Positions 7,525 to 15,470 are shown, counted from the first letter of the stretch. The stretch is DNA of 25,160 nt from Devosiaceae bacterium (GCA_021648585.1 JAKISM010000016.1:1-25160), one strand, 5' to 3'. Notes: generated by a model not told the origin, from the sequence alone. Numbers and translations: made by a program.

Positions 7525-8574
7525 ATGAAACTGGTAAAAGCAGCATTACTTGGCGCTTCGGGTTATACTGGTGCCGATTTATTGCGTCTTGGTATTAATC
7601 ACCCAAATCTAAAATTTGTGGAGCTAACTGCCAATACTCATGCTGGTAAAGCAATGGGTGAAGTGTTCCCTCATCTTAGTAATGCCAACCTGCCAGATTT
7701 AGTAACCAATGATGAAGTGAATTGGTCTGAAATTGATGTGGTTTTTTGTGGCCTGCCACATGGCACAAGCCAAAAAATAATCCAAAAGATTTTAAGCATA
7801 TCGCCTAAAACCCGTATCATCGATATGTCAGCAGATTATCGCCTAACAGATGTTGCGCTTTATAAGCAAACCTATGGCGATGAGCATATAGCACCTAAAT
7901 TACAAAAAAAAGCCGCTTACGGTCTAAGCGAGCATAATAGAGAGGCGATTAAAACTGCCCCGATCATTGCCTGTCCGGGTTGTTATCCAACCGCAACTTT
8001 GCTTGCTCTATTGCCGCTGCTTAAATCAGGCGTAATTTCTAGTGATGATATAATCATAGATGCGAAATCTGGTGTAACAGGAGCGGGCAGGGGCTTAAAA
8101 CAAAATATGCTTATGGCAGAAGCAGGCGAAAGTGTTTCGCCATACGCTGTTGGCGTACATCGCCATGCACCAGAAATTGATCAAGAGCTAAGCAAAATAT
8201 CAGGCAAAAATATAGTGGTGAATTTCACACCGCACCTTATTCCCATGTCACGAGGTGAATTAATCACGGCGCATGTAAAATTAGATAATGGTTCTAACAT
8301 CAATGATTTAAGAGCAACATTAGAATCAGTTTATAAAGATGAGCCATTTATTAAATTATTAGAGAGAGGCAAAATGCCAGCAACTGGGCATGTAAGAGGT
8401 TCAAACTTTTGCCATATAAATGTCTTTGAAGATAGAATAAAGGGACGTGCGATTGTCATTGCAGCAATAGATAATTTGGTTAAAGGTAGCGCAGGGCAAG
8501 CATTGCAAAATTTCAACATTGCCTTTGGCTTTGATGAGAAGACGGCATTACAGCAAATGCCGCTTTTTCCTTAA
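7525..8574 (+). CDS. argC: N-acetyl-gamma-glutamyl-phosphate reductase
   Basis: ArgC reduces N-acetylglutamyl phosphate with NADPH to N-acetylglutamate semialdehyde, the third step of arginine synthesis. The 349-aa protein is the long type of the family. Seen: an N-terminal Rossmann motif LLGASGYTGADLLR, the catalytic cysteine Cys153 in CPGCYPTA, SGVTGAGRG, and VGVHRHAPEI with the conserved histidines. ATG 7525 has GAGGG at 7511-7515. In many Hyphomicrobiales argC directly follows rpsI; here the two glycosyltransferases lie between. The next gene, alaC, starts 13 bp after its stop, so they are likely cotranscribed. Confidence 0.97.
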   Translation: MKLVKAALLGASGYTGADLLRLGINHPNLKFVELTANTHAGKAMGEVFPHLSNANLPDLVTNDEVNWSEIDVVFCGLPHGTSQKIIQKILSISPKTRIIDMSADYRLTDVALYKQTYGDEHIAPKLQKKAAYGLSEHNREAIKTAPIIACPGCYPTATLLALLPLLKSGVISSDDIIIDAKSGVTGAGRGLKQNMLMAEAGESVSPYAVGVHRHAPEIDQELSKISGKNIVVNFTPHLIPMSRGELITAHVKLDNGSNINDLRATLESVYKDEPFIKLLERGKMPATGHVRGSNFCHINVFEDRIKGRAIVIAAIDNLVKGSAGQALQNFNIAFGFDEKTALQQMPLFP

Positions 8575-8587
8575 AAAGAGAGAGATT

Positions 8588-9787
8588 ATGAGTGATATTG
8601 AATTTCATCGCATAAAAAGATTGCCCCCTTACGTGTTTGAGCATATCAACCCGATAAAGGCAAAAGCTCGTGCGGCTGGCGTTGATATTATTGATCTCGG
8701 CATGGGCAATCCAGACCTGCCAACCCCAAAACATATTGTGCAAAAATTACAAGAAACCGTGATGGATCCTCGCACCCATCGCTATTCCGCATCAAAGGGA
8801 ATTCCGGGTTTACGCAAAGCGCAAGCTAGCTATTATCAGCGTCGTTTTGGCGTGAAGCTAAATCCTGATACGCAAGTTGTTGCAACGCTAGGATCAAAAG
8901 AGGGTTTTGCCAACATGGCGCAGGCAATCACCGCTCCGGGTGATGTTGTGCTAGTTCCTAATCCAACCTACCCGATCCATTCGTTTGGTTTCATTATGTC
9001 AGGCGGTGCGGTGCGCTCGATGCCAGCAGAGCCAAACGATAATTTTTTGGCGGTGCTAGATAGGGCAGTGCGCCATTCAATACCAAAACCCATTGCGCTT
9101 ATTCTCAATTATCCAGCTAATCCTACTGCTTATGTTGCTGATATTGAATGGTATAAAGAGGTCGTCAAATATTGTAAAAAACACGATATTTTTATTCTAT
9201 CCGATCTTGCCTATGCCGAAATATATTTTGATGATAATCCACCTTGCTCGGTGCTTGAGGTCGAGGGGGCGATTGATATTGCGGTAGAATTTACCTCTTT
9301 GTCAAAAACCTATTCAATGCCGGGTTGGCGAGTAGGTTTTGCGGTTGGCAATGAGAGATTGATTTCAGCCCTATCAAGGGTAAAATCATATCTAGATTAC
9401 GGAGCGTTCACGCCAGTACAAGTCGCCGCAACTGCCGCCCTAAACGGCTCAGACGATTGCATAAAAGAAATGCGCCAAACCTATCACACTAGGAGAGATG
9501 TTTTGGTAAAGAGTTTCTCTCGAGCAGGCTGGGATATTCCAGCACCAAAAGCCACAATGTTCGCATGGATTCCAATTCCAAAGCAATTCGCACATTTAGG
9601 TTCACTAGAATTCGCTAAGCTATTGATAGAAAAAGCAGAAGTTGGCGTTGCTCCTGGAGTTGGATTTGGAGAATATGGCGATAATCATGTACGAATTGCG
9701 CTAGTAGAAAACGAACAAAGAATCCGCCAAGCGGCAAGAAATATCAAAAAGTTCTTAGCTACTGGCAAAGGGCAAAGCAATGTTTGA
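8588..9787 (+). CDS. alaC: Alanine aminotransferase, AlaC type (fold-type I PLP enzyme)
   Basis: A 399-aa class I/II aminotransferase. It resembles E. coli AlaC over its length: FHRIKRLPPYVF at the start, IDLGMGNPDLPTP, TLGSKEG, VPNPTYPIH, the SLSKTYSMPGWRVGF segment carrying the PLP lysine (Lys240), and GSLEFAKLL...PGVGFGEYGD...VRIALVEN. AlaC transfers the amino group from glutamate to pyruvate. Alphaproteobacterial relatives are often labelled LL-diaminopimelate aminotransferase, so the substrate is less certain than the family. The start is ATG 8588 with GAGAG upstream; an earlier in-frame start inside argC is spurious. It follows argC by 13 bp. Confidence 0.92.
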   Translation: MSDIEFHRIKRLPPYVFEHINPIKAKARAAGVDIIDLGMGNPDLPTPKHIVQKLQETVMDPRTHRYSASKGIPGLRKAQASYYQRRFGVKLNPDTQVVATLGSKEGFANMAQAITAPGDVVLVPNPTYPIHSFGFIMSGGAVRSMPAEPNDNFLAVLDRAVRHSIPKPIALILNYPANPTAYVADIEWYKEVVKYCKKHDIFILSDLAYAEIYFDDNPPCSVLEVEGAIDIAVEFTSLSKTYSMPGWRVGFAVGNERLISALSRVKSYLDYGAFTPVQVAATAALNGSDDCIKEMRQTYHTRRDVLVKSFSRAGWDIPAPKATMFAWIPIPKQFAHLGSLEFAKLLIEKAEVGVAPGVGFGEYGDNHVRIALVENEQRIRQAARNIKKFLATGKGQSNV

Positions 9788-9883
9788 GGGTTGATATAGG
9801 CTGACACTATAAACCCCGTATTGCCAACATATCTCTCAATGTCACCCAGTTGCAGCTATAGTTACCAGCCATTTCCTTCCGCT

Positions 9884-10026
9884 GTCACCCCGTTGAAAAA
9901 CGGGGTCCATTATATTCATAAGCAGGAACTATTTTAATATTATTCTTGTTGCTGAAACAGCAAGAAAACCACTATTTGTGATATGATATGAAAGCGCAAA
10001 TGGACCCCGTTTTTCAACGGGGTGAC
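9884..10026. repeat. 143-bp element with perfect 28-bp inverted arms, each arm itself a hairpin
   Basis: Arms at 9884-9911 and 9999-10026 are exact reverse complements. Each begins or ends GTCACCCCGTT and contains the hairpin CCCCGTT-GAAA-AACGGGG (7-bp stem, GNRA loop). The 87-bp centre is AT-rich and has a small TTGCTG-AAA-CAGCAA hairpin near 9950. It fills much of the 318-bp gap between the convergent alaC and methyltransferase genes, so it may end transcription from both sides. No target-site duplication or ORF was seen. The remaining flanks (9788-9883, 10027-10105) hold nothing I can identify. Confidence 0.85.
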
Positions 10027-10105
10027 GGCGAGTATCTATGTTGATTTTTGCAAAAAACACCCATTAGGAGTTTCTTATTCTAAAAAATTTTAAGTTATAA
10101 TTAAG

Positions 10106-10567
10106 CTAAATCCAGCGCCTAACCTTTGCCTTATAATCCAGATATTGCTCGCCAAATAATTCCTCTAAAGAGCGCTCTTCGGGTATGATTTGAAACCTAT
10201 TCATGTAAAGCACGAATAGGGCGATAAGAACTAAGGAAAATAGGTTGGCAAGAAATAGACCCCAACCAATCAAAATTATTAAATCGGCAACATAAATTGG
10301 ATTGCGAGAAAAGCTAAAAAATCCAGTGGTTACTAAGGTGGAAGAATTGTTGGGTCGCATGGGGTTTATGGTGGTTTTTACTTTTTTGAATTGCCAAGCA
10401 GATAGCAGCATTAATAACAGGCCATCAAAAATAAAAATCACTAAAAAGAAATATTTATATTGTTCTAGCAAATTAATAGAGGGAGAAAATTTTGCGACAA
10501 TCCACATTAAAAGTGCAATAATTACAACAACCAGTGGCGGTGGGATTTTTAGCTCAAGTTGTTTCAT
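10106..10567 (-). CDS. Isoprenylcysteine/phospholipid methyltransferase-like membrane protein
   Basis: A 153-aa integral membrane protein of the ICMT/PEMT superfamily of SAM-dependent methyltransferases. Seen: four probable membrane helices (about 12-27, 38-58, 90-109 and 110-125), the SAM-site signature FSFSRNPIY near residue 80, and the C-terminal PEERSLEELFGEQYLDYKAK ending RRWI. Bacterial members are mostly uncharacterised and may methylate lipids or small molecules. The start at 10567 overlaps the end of murD2 by 14 bp, with AAGGA upstream, so translation is probably coupled. It is the last gene of the metallophosphoesterase-murL-murD2 operon; whether it acts on a cell-envelope lipid is speculation from that position. 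Confidence 0.85.
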   Translation of the reverse strand: MKQLELKIPPPLVVVIIALLMWIVAKFSPSINLLEQYKYFFLVIFIFDGLLLMLLSAWQFKKVKTTINPMRPNNSSTLVTTGFFSFSRNPIYVADLIILIGWGLFLANLFSLVLIALFVLYMNRFQIIPEERSLEELFGEQYLDYKAKVRRWI

Positions 10568-11882
10568 TTTCAAATAATTCCTTAGCAAAACCGATGAATT
10601 TATCGCCCCGCTCTTCAAAATTTCTAAATTGATTATAGCTTGGCGCACCGGGAGATAGAATAATTACATCGAAACGTGATCTACGTGAAGCAAGGGCGTT
10701 CATTGCTATTTCTAAATTTTCAGCTTCAAGCACTTCAATTTGCGGAGCATTTGCATAGGTGCTAGAGGCCAGCCTATCGCCAGTCACTGGTAGGCAAATA
10801 AGAATTTCAACCGAACTTTGAGCCAATTTTTTTGCTAATTGGGTATAATCTTGTTGGCGCTCATGCCCACCTGCAATTAGCGCTATTGGCATATTCTTAT
10901 AGGCATTAATCGCCGCTAATGTTGCCTCTGGAGTTGTTGAAATACTATCATCAACAAATAACATATTGCCAATTTTATGTTCTTCAAGGCGATGGGCAAG
11001 CGGAGTGAAATCTTTTATTGCCGCTAAAATATCTGCATCATTTGCCCCAACAGCCAAAGCTAATTGCGCTGCTAATTTTGCATTATCAATATTATGATCA
11101 CCCTTTAGAGCTGAATCTCGTGCCGCCTCGCTTATTTTATTACTCAAATCATTGTCTAATGGCGGCAACAAACGAGACTTATCACCCAATGCTTTTAGTG
11201 CTAATTCATTATCTATTGCACCAACTCCAAGCGCTACGGGAAATAGACTATCTCGCTCAATAAGGTTTAATTTATCAGCATAATAATGCTTCAGATCACG
11301 GTGCCAGTCAGTATGTTCAGGTGAGAGATTTGTTATGGCCGCAAAATCTGGCTCAAAAGCAATATCGGCGGTTTGATATGAGGAGAGCTCGAATATTATT
11401 ATTTCATTTTTATTAGCAACATCTATTGGCGCAACTCCAATATTACCAGCAAGGCCAACGTCTTTTTTTGCAGCCTTTAACATGAGATAGAGAAGTGTTG
11501 CGGTGGTAGATTTGCCCTTTGTGCCAGTAATAGCAATTACTTTGCTATTTTTGCGATAATGATGCGCCCAAAGGTTCAGATTTGAAGTAACAATTATCCC
11601 AGCTTCTCGAGCCATAAGAAAAATAGGCCGATAGCGAGAAACTCCGGGACTTTTTATAATTGTAGCAAATTTTTTATTTTCAATAGCACTAGTTAGATCA
11701 GATGGTTTTATAATTTCACTATTATCAACTTTAATAGCGCCGCTATCTGCGGTTACATATATTTTCGTATTTGGATAATTTTGTTGAAGGAATTTGCGAG
11801 TTGATTGCGCTTCAATGCCAGCACCATAAAGCAAAACAGGTTTTGAAAAATCAATATTGCTTGTCTGGTTTTCATTTGGCAT
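10554..11882 (-). CDS. murD2: MurD-family ligase, probably UDP-MurNAc-L-Ala:L-glutamate ligase (MurD2)
   Basis: A 442-aa Mur ligase. Seen: an N-terminal nucleotide-sugar domain opening VLLYGAGIEAQSTRKFL, the SPGVSRYRP segment of MurD proteins, the ATP P-loop ITGTKGKSTT (GTKGKST at 120-126), FELSSYQ, LSPEHTDWH, GDHNIDNAKLA and HRLEEH. The family joins glutamate to UDP-MurNAc-L-Ala using ATP in the cytoplasm. Canonical MurD uses D-Glu; the version next to MurL (MurD2, known from Xanthomonas) uses L-Glu. The assignment to MurD2 rests on the 11-bp overlap with murL and on lying outside the division/cell-wall gene cluster; side chains that set the stereochemistry could not be checked. The start ATG 11882 sits within the 3' end of murL, indicating translational coupling. 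Confidence 0.85.
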   Translation of the reverse strand: MPNENQTSNIDFSKPVLLYGAGIEAQSTRKFLQQNYPNTKIYVTADSGAIKVDNSEIIKPSDLTSAIENKKFATIIKSPGVSRYRPIFLMAREAGIIVTSNLNLWAHHYRKNSKVIAITGTKGKSTTATLLYLMLKAAKKDVGLAGNIGVAPIDVANKNEIIIFELSSYQTADIAFEPDFAAITNLSPEHTDWHRDLKHYYADKLNLIERDSLFPVALGVGAIDNELALKALGDKSRLLPPLDNDLSNKISEAARDSALKGDHNIDNAKLAAQLALAVGANDADILAAIKDFTPLAHRLEEHKIGNMLFVDDSISTTPEATLAAINAYKNMPIALIAGGHERQQDYTQLAKKLAQSSVEILICLPVTGDRLASSTYANAPQIEVLEAENLEIAMNALASRRSRFDVIILSPGAPSYNQFRNFEERGDKFIGFAKELFENETT

Positions 11883-13206
11883 ATGGCATTACCTTTTGCT
11901 CAATAGATTTTGGAATTAAATGTACATTACTATCTTTCATTAGATCGCTCAATGCCTGTTGTAATTTTTTTGTACCATAAAAATCTATTATATCAGCGCT
12001 TAATTTTGAAACTATTATATCATTCTGATATTGCTCATTCTTGCTAAGCGCATAAATCATAGCAGCCGCTTCCAAAATTTCACCAACACATTCCCAAGGC
12101 TTATGTCCTTTAAGGCCAGTTAATTCACGATAGGCATTTTCATTTTTTTCAACATCAAGCAAATTATGTCCAAAAATCTCATTGAGACGATTTTTGTCCA
12201 TATTGGGTGCAAGAATTAAAAAGGTGAAATGGCATTTTGGGCAATTAGTACACCAAAGCCTACCATCATGCCCAGCTAGTTTGAAATTTTGATTGCAGCT
12301 AGAAAACACCCTATCAAAGCGGTTTTCTCTGGCAAAAATTTTGGCAATTTTTACTTCTGAAAATGGGCGTAAAAGCGAAAAATATTGCAATTCACCACCC
12401 GTTGCATCACTAATTACATTGTTAAACATTTTCTCAAAATCAAAAGATTTAGAATATTGATGATTTACTTCACGACCATCAAATTCAATATTACCCTCGC
12501 TTGCTGAACGCTCATTTGAAAGGGCGATATATTTATAATCATAAAGCACAGCACATAAAGTTGCGATAATAGAATTTATGGCAGTTGATGGAACATGCCC
12601 ATTATAATAGTTTGGCTGTTGGCTTAACCTAATCATTTCTTTGTCTAAAATGCGCTTCACATAAATTGGCTGGCGCTCAATTTTCTCAATAGAAGAAATA
12701 ATTGGCCCTTTAGGATTAACTGCAAAGGGCATGAAATCCAACTTTGCTTTTTCTAATAATTGCACTGAAACAAGCGAATCTTTGCCGCCGCCAATGGGCA
12801 ATAATATTCTACTCCTTAGTTTAAGTGGCTTTTCTTTTTGTTGATTATTTATATTGGCACTAAGTTTTATTTTGCCATAGCGTTTGAGATTATTGCGAGC
12901 AAAAAACTCACCCAAGCCATTTTCATAGATATCAAGCACTAATTTTTGCTCATCTTGGCTAAGAGATAAATCGCTAGCATCTATTTCATAAGGGGCAAGC
13001 AATTTATAATAGCTTACGCCCAAAATGCAGGCCGCCAAAGAAACTAAACGCTCAAAAGATTGCGAATTTAATATGTCTAAATCTGCTTCTTCTTGAAAAA
13101 ATAGCTTTTCTTCAAAATTTAATTCACCCAAAGAATATAGAAAAATAATTTCCAAATCATTGGTGTTAATTATTGGCCTGTGGATTTTGAAAGCTAAATC
13201 GTTCAT
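11872..13206 (-). CDS. murL: UDP-MurNAc-L-Ala-L-Glu epimerase (MurL)
   Basis: MurL inverts the terminal L-Glu of UDP-MurNAc-L-Ala-L-Glu to D-Glu, using ATP and giving AMP plus PPi; it replaces glutamate racemase in Xanthomonas. Seen in this 444-aa protein: GVSYYK at 63-68, NGLGEFFARN near 96-105, the ATP-pyrophosphatase loop PIGGGKDSLVS with GGGKDS at 139-144, NGHVPSTAINS, SNERSAS at 230-236, EVNHQYSK, YFSLLRPFSE, SSCNQNF, and a metal-type cysteine set WCTNCPKC (Cys319, Cys322, Cys325) before HFTFLILAP. These blocks and the length agree with Xanthomonas MurL as I recall it. It starts 10 bp after the metallophosphoesterase stop and overlaps murD2 by 11 bp. Such proteins are commonly left as hypothetical. 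Confidence 0.9.
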   Translation of the reverse strand: MNDLAFKIHRPIINTNDLEIIFLYSLGELNFEEKLFFQEEADLDILNSQSFERLVSLAACILGVSYYKLLAPYEIDASDLSLSQDEQKLVLDIYENGLGEFFARNNLKRYGKIKLSANINNQQKEKPLKLRSRILLPIGGGKDSLVSVQLLEKAKLDFMPFAVNPKGPIISSIEKIERQPIYVKRILDKEMIRLSQQPNYYNGHVPSTAINSIIATLCAVLYDYKYIALSNERSASEGNIEFDGREVNHQYSKSFDFEKMFNNVISDATGGELQYFSLLRPFSEVKIAKIFARENRFDRVFSSCNQNFKLAGHDGRLWCTNCPKCHFTFLILAPNMDKNRLNEIFGHNLLDVEKNENAYRELTGLKGHKPWECVGEILEAAAMIYALSKNEQYQNDIIVSKLSADIIDFYGTKKLQQALSDLMKDSNVHLIPKSIEQKVMPYAK

Positions 13207-13216
13207 ATATAAATTT

Positions 13217-14122
13217 CTAATAAAGGGTCATCTTTAGGCGCATTGTAATATCTTCACCGATTCTTTGATAGCCATATTCACGCATGGTACAAGAAAATTT
13301 CTTTCCCCTCTTTTCAATAGAAAAAAAATTATAGCGTGCAGGGCCTTTTTCAGATGAAGAATGCGCAGATGCTGAGGCAACGCCAATTACTGGAACTTCA
13401 TTTCCTGAAATATCACTTGCTAATCCCTTGATGGAGTTTACGGTTGAGCGATGCGTGTGCCCATGTAAAATTAACTCAGCGCCAGCTTGCTCAATAACAT
13501 CTCTAAATAGCTTTGCACCTCTTAAGCCCTTTTTTATTTTATTCGCTTCTTCTTCAAATGGTGGGTGATGAATTGTTACTATTCTAAAATACCCAGCCTT
13601 TTTTGTAAGTTCTAATGAGGTGGCTAATCTTTTTGCTTGGGCTTCATCAAATTTGCCAGAAGCAAAAAACGGCAAGGTGGGAACAGCAGAATTACAATTT
13701 ATAATTGCGACATTTTTAATGCGGCGCACAAAAGGGTAGGGCGCTTTTTCAATCATTTCCCCCTTGATATAATTGCCCATTGCTTGCTCAAACTTTTCTA
13801 ATGAACCAGCAATATAAGCATCGTGATTACCCGCAATAGCGCAGATTTTTTTAGAACTCCCAAGAGCCTTTATCCAATTAGCTGCTTGCTCAAATTCTTT
13901 ATTAGTTGAGAGATTTACCAAATCACCAGTGATGGTAATTAAATCAGGATTTTTTTGTTTTAGATGTTTAACAAGGTTTGAAAGCGTGTCGGTTTGCATG
14001 TTTTTGTTGCGATTAAGCTTCCAATTAGCAAATCCTGTTATGCGTTTTGAAAATAATTCAGGCAACGAAACAGGTGGCAATGGGCTAAGATGAATATCAG
14101 AAATGTGAGCAATTGAAATCAT
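13217..14122 (-). CDS. Calcineurin-like metallophosphoesterase
   Basis: A 301-aa two-metal phosphoesterase of the class III cyclic nucleotide phosphodiesterase (CpdA-like) type. All metal motifs are visible: D9-x-H11 in ISDIHLSP, GDLVN with Asp67, GNHD at 98-101, HH at 184-185 in IHHPP, and GHTH at 220-223. The family cleaves phosphomono- or diesters of nucleotides or lipids; the substrate is not evident. It is the first gene of the operon with murL, murD2 and the methyltransferase (10-bp gap to murL), and is divergent from the Nudix gene with 87 bp between. The ATG at 14122 has only a poorly spaced AGG, but the product begins correctly at the first beta strand. Confidence 0.88.
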   Translation of the reverse strand: MISIAHISDIHLSPLPPVSLPELFSKRITGFANWKLNRNKNMQTDTLSNLVKHLKQKNPDLITITGDLVNLSTNKEFEQAANWIKALGSSKKICAIAGNHDAYIAGSLEKFEQAMGNYIKGEMIEKAPYPFVRRIKNVAIINCNSAVPTLPFFASGKFDEAQAKRLATSLELTKKAGYFRIVTIHHPPFEEEANKIKKGLRGAKLFRDVIEQAGAELILHGHTHRSTVNSIKGLASDISGNEVPVIGVASASAHSSSEKGPARYNFFSIEKRGKKFSCTMREYGYQRIGEDITMRLKMTLY

Positions 14123-14209
14123 GCCTAGCTATTGGCACGAAAAATGCGCTAAGAAAATGGCTTAAATCAATATTTTTAGATTTTTCAAAGATTTTAGGAA
14201 ATATATTTA

Positions 14210-14677
14210 ATGAAGAATGTCTTTTGGGCAAAGTTATTAGCCAAAGTTTTTTTGTTCTTTAAGGGTATTTATGAACATCAAACTATTGGCGCTCGTGCGA
14301 TATTAATTGATGGTAATAAAGTCCTATTGGTGCGACAAAGTTTGGTTCGTGGCTGGCAATTTCCCGGTGGTGGGGTTGATGTTGGTGAAAGTTTTGCAAA
14401 AACCGCAAAACGTGAGACTTTTGAAGAAACTGGCTATCAAATAAAAGGTGATATGCAATTACATGGCGTTTTTCATAATATTGAAGCGACTAACCGTGAT
14501 CATTTGGCCTTTTATATCTCTTATGATTTTGAAAAACTAAATGAATTTAAGAAAAGCAAAGAAATAATTGAAATAAAATGGTTCTTAATTGATGAATTGC
14601 CCGATGATTTAGCGCAAGGGGCAAAAAATAGAGTAGCTGAAATATTTAACAATGAGCCAATAAGCGATAAATGGTAA
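14210..14677 (+). CDS. Nudix hydrolase
   Basis: A 155-aa Nudix enzyme that would hydrolyse a nucleoside diphosphate linked to another group. The Nudix box lies at about residues 54-76: GGVDVGE, then seven residues, RET, F, EE, T, GY. The metal-binding REx2EE glutamates are intact; Thr replaces the usual hydrophobic residue after RE. The N-terminus (residues 5-20) is hydrophobic and basic, as in several alphaproteobacterial members of this group. ATG 14210 has AGGAAA at 14193-14198. The substrate cannot be read from sequence. It is divergent from the metallophosphoesterase. Confidence 0.88.
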   Translation: MKNVFWAKLLAKVFLFFKGIYEHQTIGARAILIDGNKVLLVRQSLVRGWQFPGGGVDVGESFAKTAKRETFEETGYQIKGDMQLHGVFHNIEATNRDHLAFYISYDFEKLNEFKKSKEIIEIKWFLIDELPDDLAQGAKNRVAEIFNNEPISDKW

Positions 14678-14740
14678 AAATAACAATCATACTCTAGACG
14701 AATATTTATTATAATGATAAAGAAGTTTTAGGAGAGCAAC

Positions 14741-14812
14741 ATGATTAGATTATTACAAAATATCCGACGAAAATAGTGTGATTTCTTTGCGCTAATTTTC
14801 TTCGTCTTTTTT
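14741..14812 (+). promoter_or_regulatory. Short leader-like ORF (11 codons) with attenuator-like hairpin before the GNAT gene
   Basis: A strong AGGAGAG ribosome site (14730-14736) precedes ATG 14741 and an 11-codon frame MIRLLQNIRRK ending at TAG 14774-14776. GACGAAAATAG (14766-14776), covering the end of that frame, can pair imperfectly with CTAATTTTCTTCGTC (14792-14806), which is followed by TTTTTT (14807-14812). This has the shape of a translated leader plus terminator. It could equally be the decayed 5' end of a lost gene: the peptide loosely resembles the start of the ornithine decarboxylases that, as I recall, precede this GNAT type in rhizobia. Confidence 0.4.
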
Positions 14813-14822
14813 GGATTTAATC

Positions 14823-15350
14823 ATGACTAATAAAACAAATATACCCGATAATATCGGCTCTAACATTTCCATTCGTCCCTATCAAAAAACTGATTTTGAT
14901 TTTGTTGAAAAATTACAAGCCAAAGCCTTTGGGCCGGGGCGATTTGCTCGTGCGGCTTATAGGGTGCGTGAGAAATTCTTAAGTGATGATGAGTTGGGTC
15001 TTATAGCTATGATAGGCAATAAGCGAGTTGGCTCGGTTAGTATGACCCCTATTTCCATCGCTAAAATAAATGGCTATTTATTAGGGCCGCTGGTTACTGA
15101 TAATCAATATCGCTCAATAGGCATTGGGGGCAAATTAGTATTGCAGGCAACAAGCAATGCCTTAAAAAAAGCAGGTGAATTTACCTTGTTAGTTGGGGAT
15201 TTGCCCTATTACGGCACTATGGGATTTGAGGCAGTTGAGCCCTATTCTATCATATTTCCAAGTTTTGTAGATCAAAATAGAATTTTAATAAGTTGCAAGC
15301 CTGATATTAATTTAGATAATATAGTTGGAGAACTAGAGGCATATATATAG
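14823..15350 (+). CDS. GNAT-family N-acetyltransferase
   Basis: A 175-aa acetyltransferase that would use acetyl-CoA to modify an amine. Seen: beta-strand opening ISIRPYQKTDF, the signature AFGPGRFARAAYRVRE, and the acetyl-CoA pyrophosphate loop in NQYRSIGIGGKLV, followed by a VGDLPYYGTMGFEAV block typical of the group. From memory, this subgroup is often encoded right after an ornithine/lysine decarboxylase in Hyphomicrobiales, suggesting a polyamine link, but no decarboxylase is present here. ATG 14823 is chosen over TTG 14811 because GGA lies 8 nt upstream. The stop codon forms part of a 13-bp hairpin. Confidence 0.85.
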   Translation: MTNKTNIPDNIGSNISIRPYQKTDFDFVEKLQAKAFGPGRFARAAYRVREKFLSDDELGLIAMIGNKRVGSVSMTPISIAKINGYLLGPLVTDNQYRSIGIGGKLVLQATSNALKKAGEFTLLVGDLPYYGTMGFEAVEPYSIIFPSFVDQNRILISCKPDINLDNIVGELEAYI

Positions 15351-15378
15351 TATTTAGCATTTTCAATGCTAAATACTA
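15348..15378 (+). terminator. Perfect 13-bp hairpin at the end of the GNAT gene
   Basis: TAGTATTTAGCAT (15348-15360, including the stop codon) and ATGCTAAATACTA (15366-15378) are exact inverted copies around a 5-nt loop. There is no T-tract after it, so it may protect the mRNA end or act with Rho rather than be a classical terminator. Confidence 0.5.
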
Positions 15379-15387
15379 TCACCTCAC

Positions 15388-15448
15388 GAAGCGATAGCGA
15401 GTGCGGTGCGCGGCGAAGCCAGCGTAATTCAATTAGCATAATTGAATT
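15388..15448. repeat. GC-rich repeat-like insert with a 10-bp inverted repeat
   Basis: A GC-rich stretch (15388-15425; contains GCGATAGCGAGTGCGG) interrupts AT-rich DNA and looks like the degenerate repeats at 3499 and 4951. It is followed by AATTCAATTA-GCA-TAATTGAATT (15426-15448), a perfect 10-bp hairpin. Together these fill the gap before the Nudix gene. Confidence 0.5.
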
Positions 15449-15470
15449 TAGAAAACACTATAGGTGAGAT

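Noticed and set aside
15348..15448. Possible tRNA or small structured RNA gene
   Set aside because: The stems do not form a cloverleaf and there is no TTC/anticodon-arm pattern; simple hairpins and a repeat explain it.
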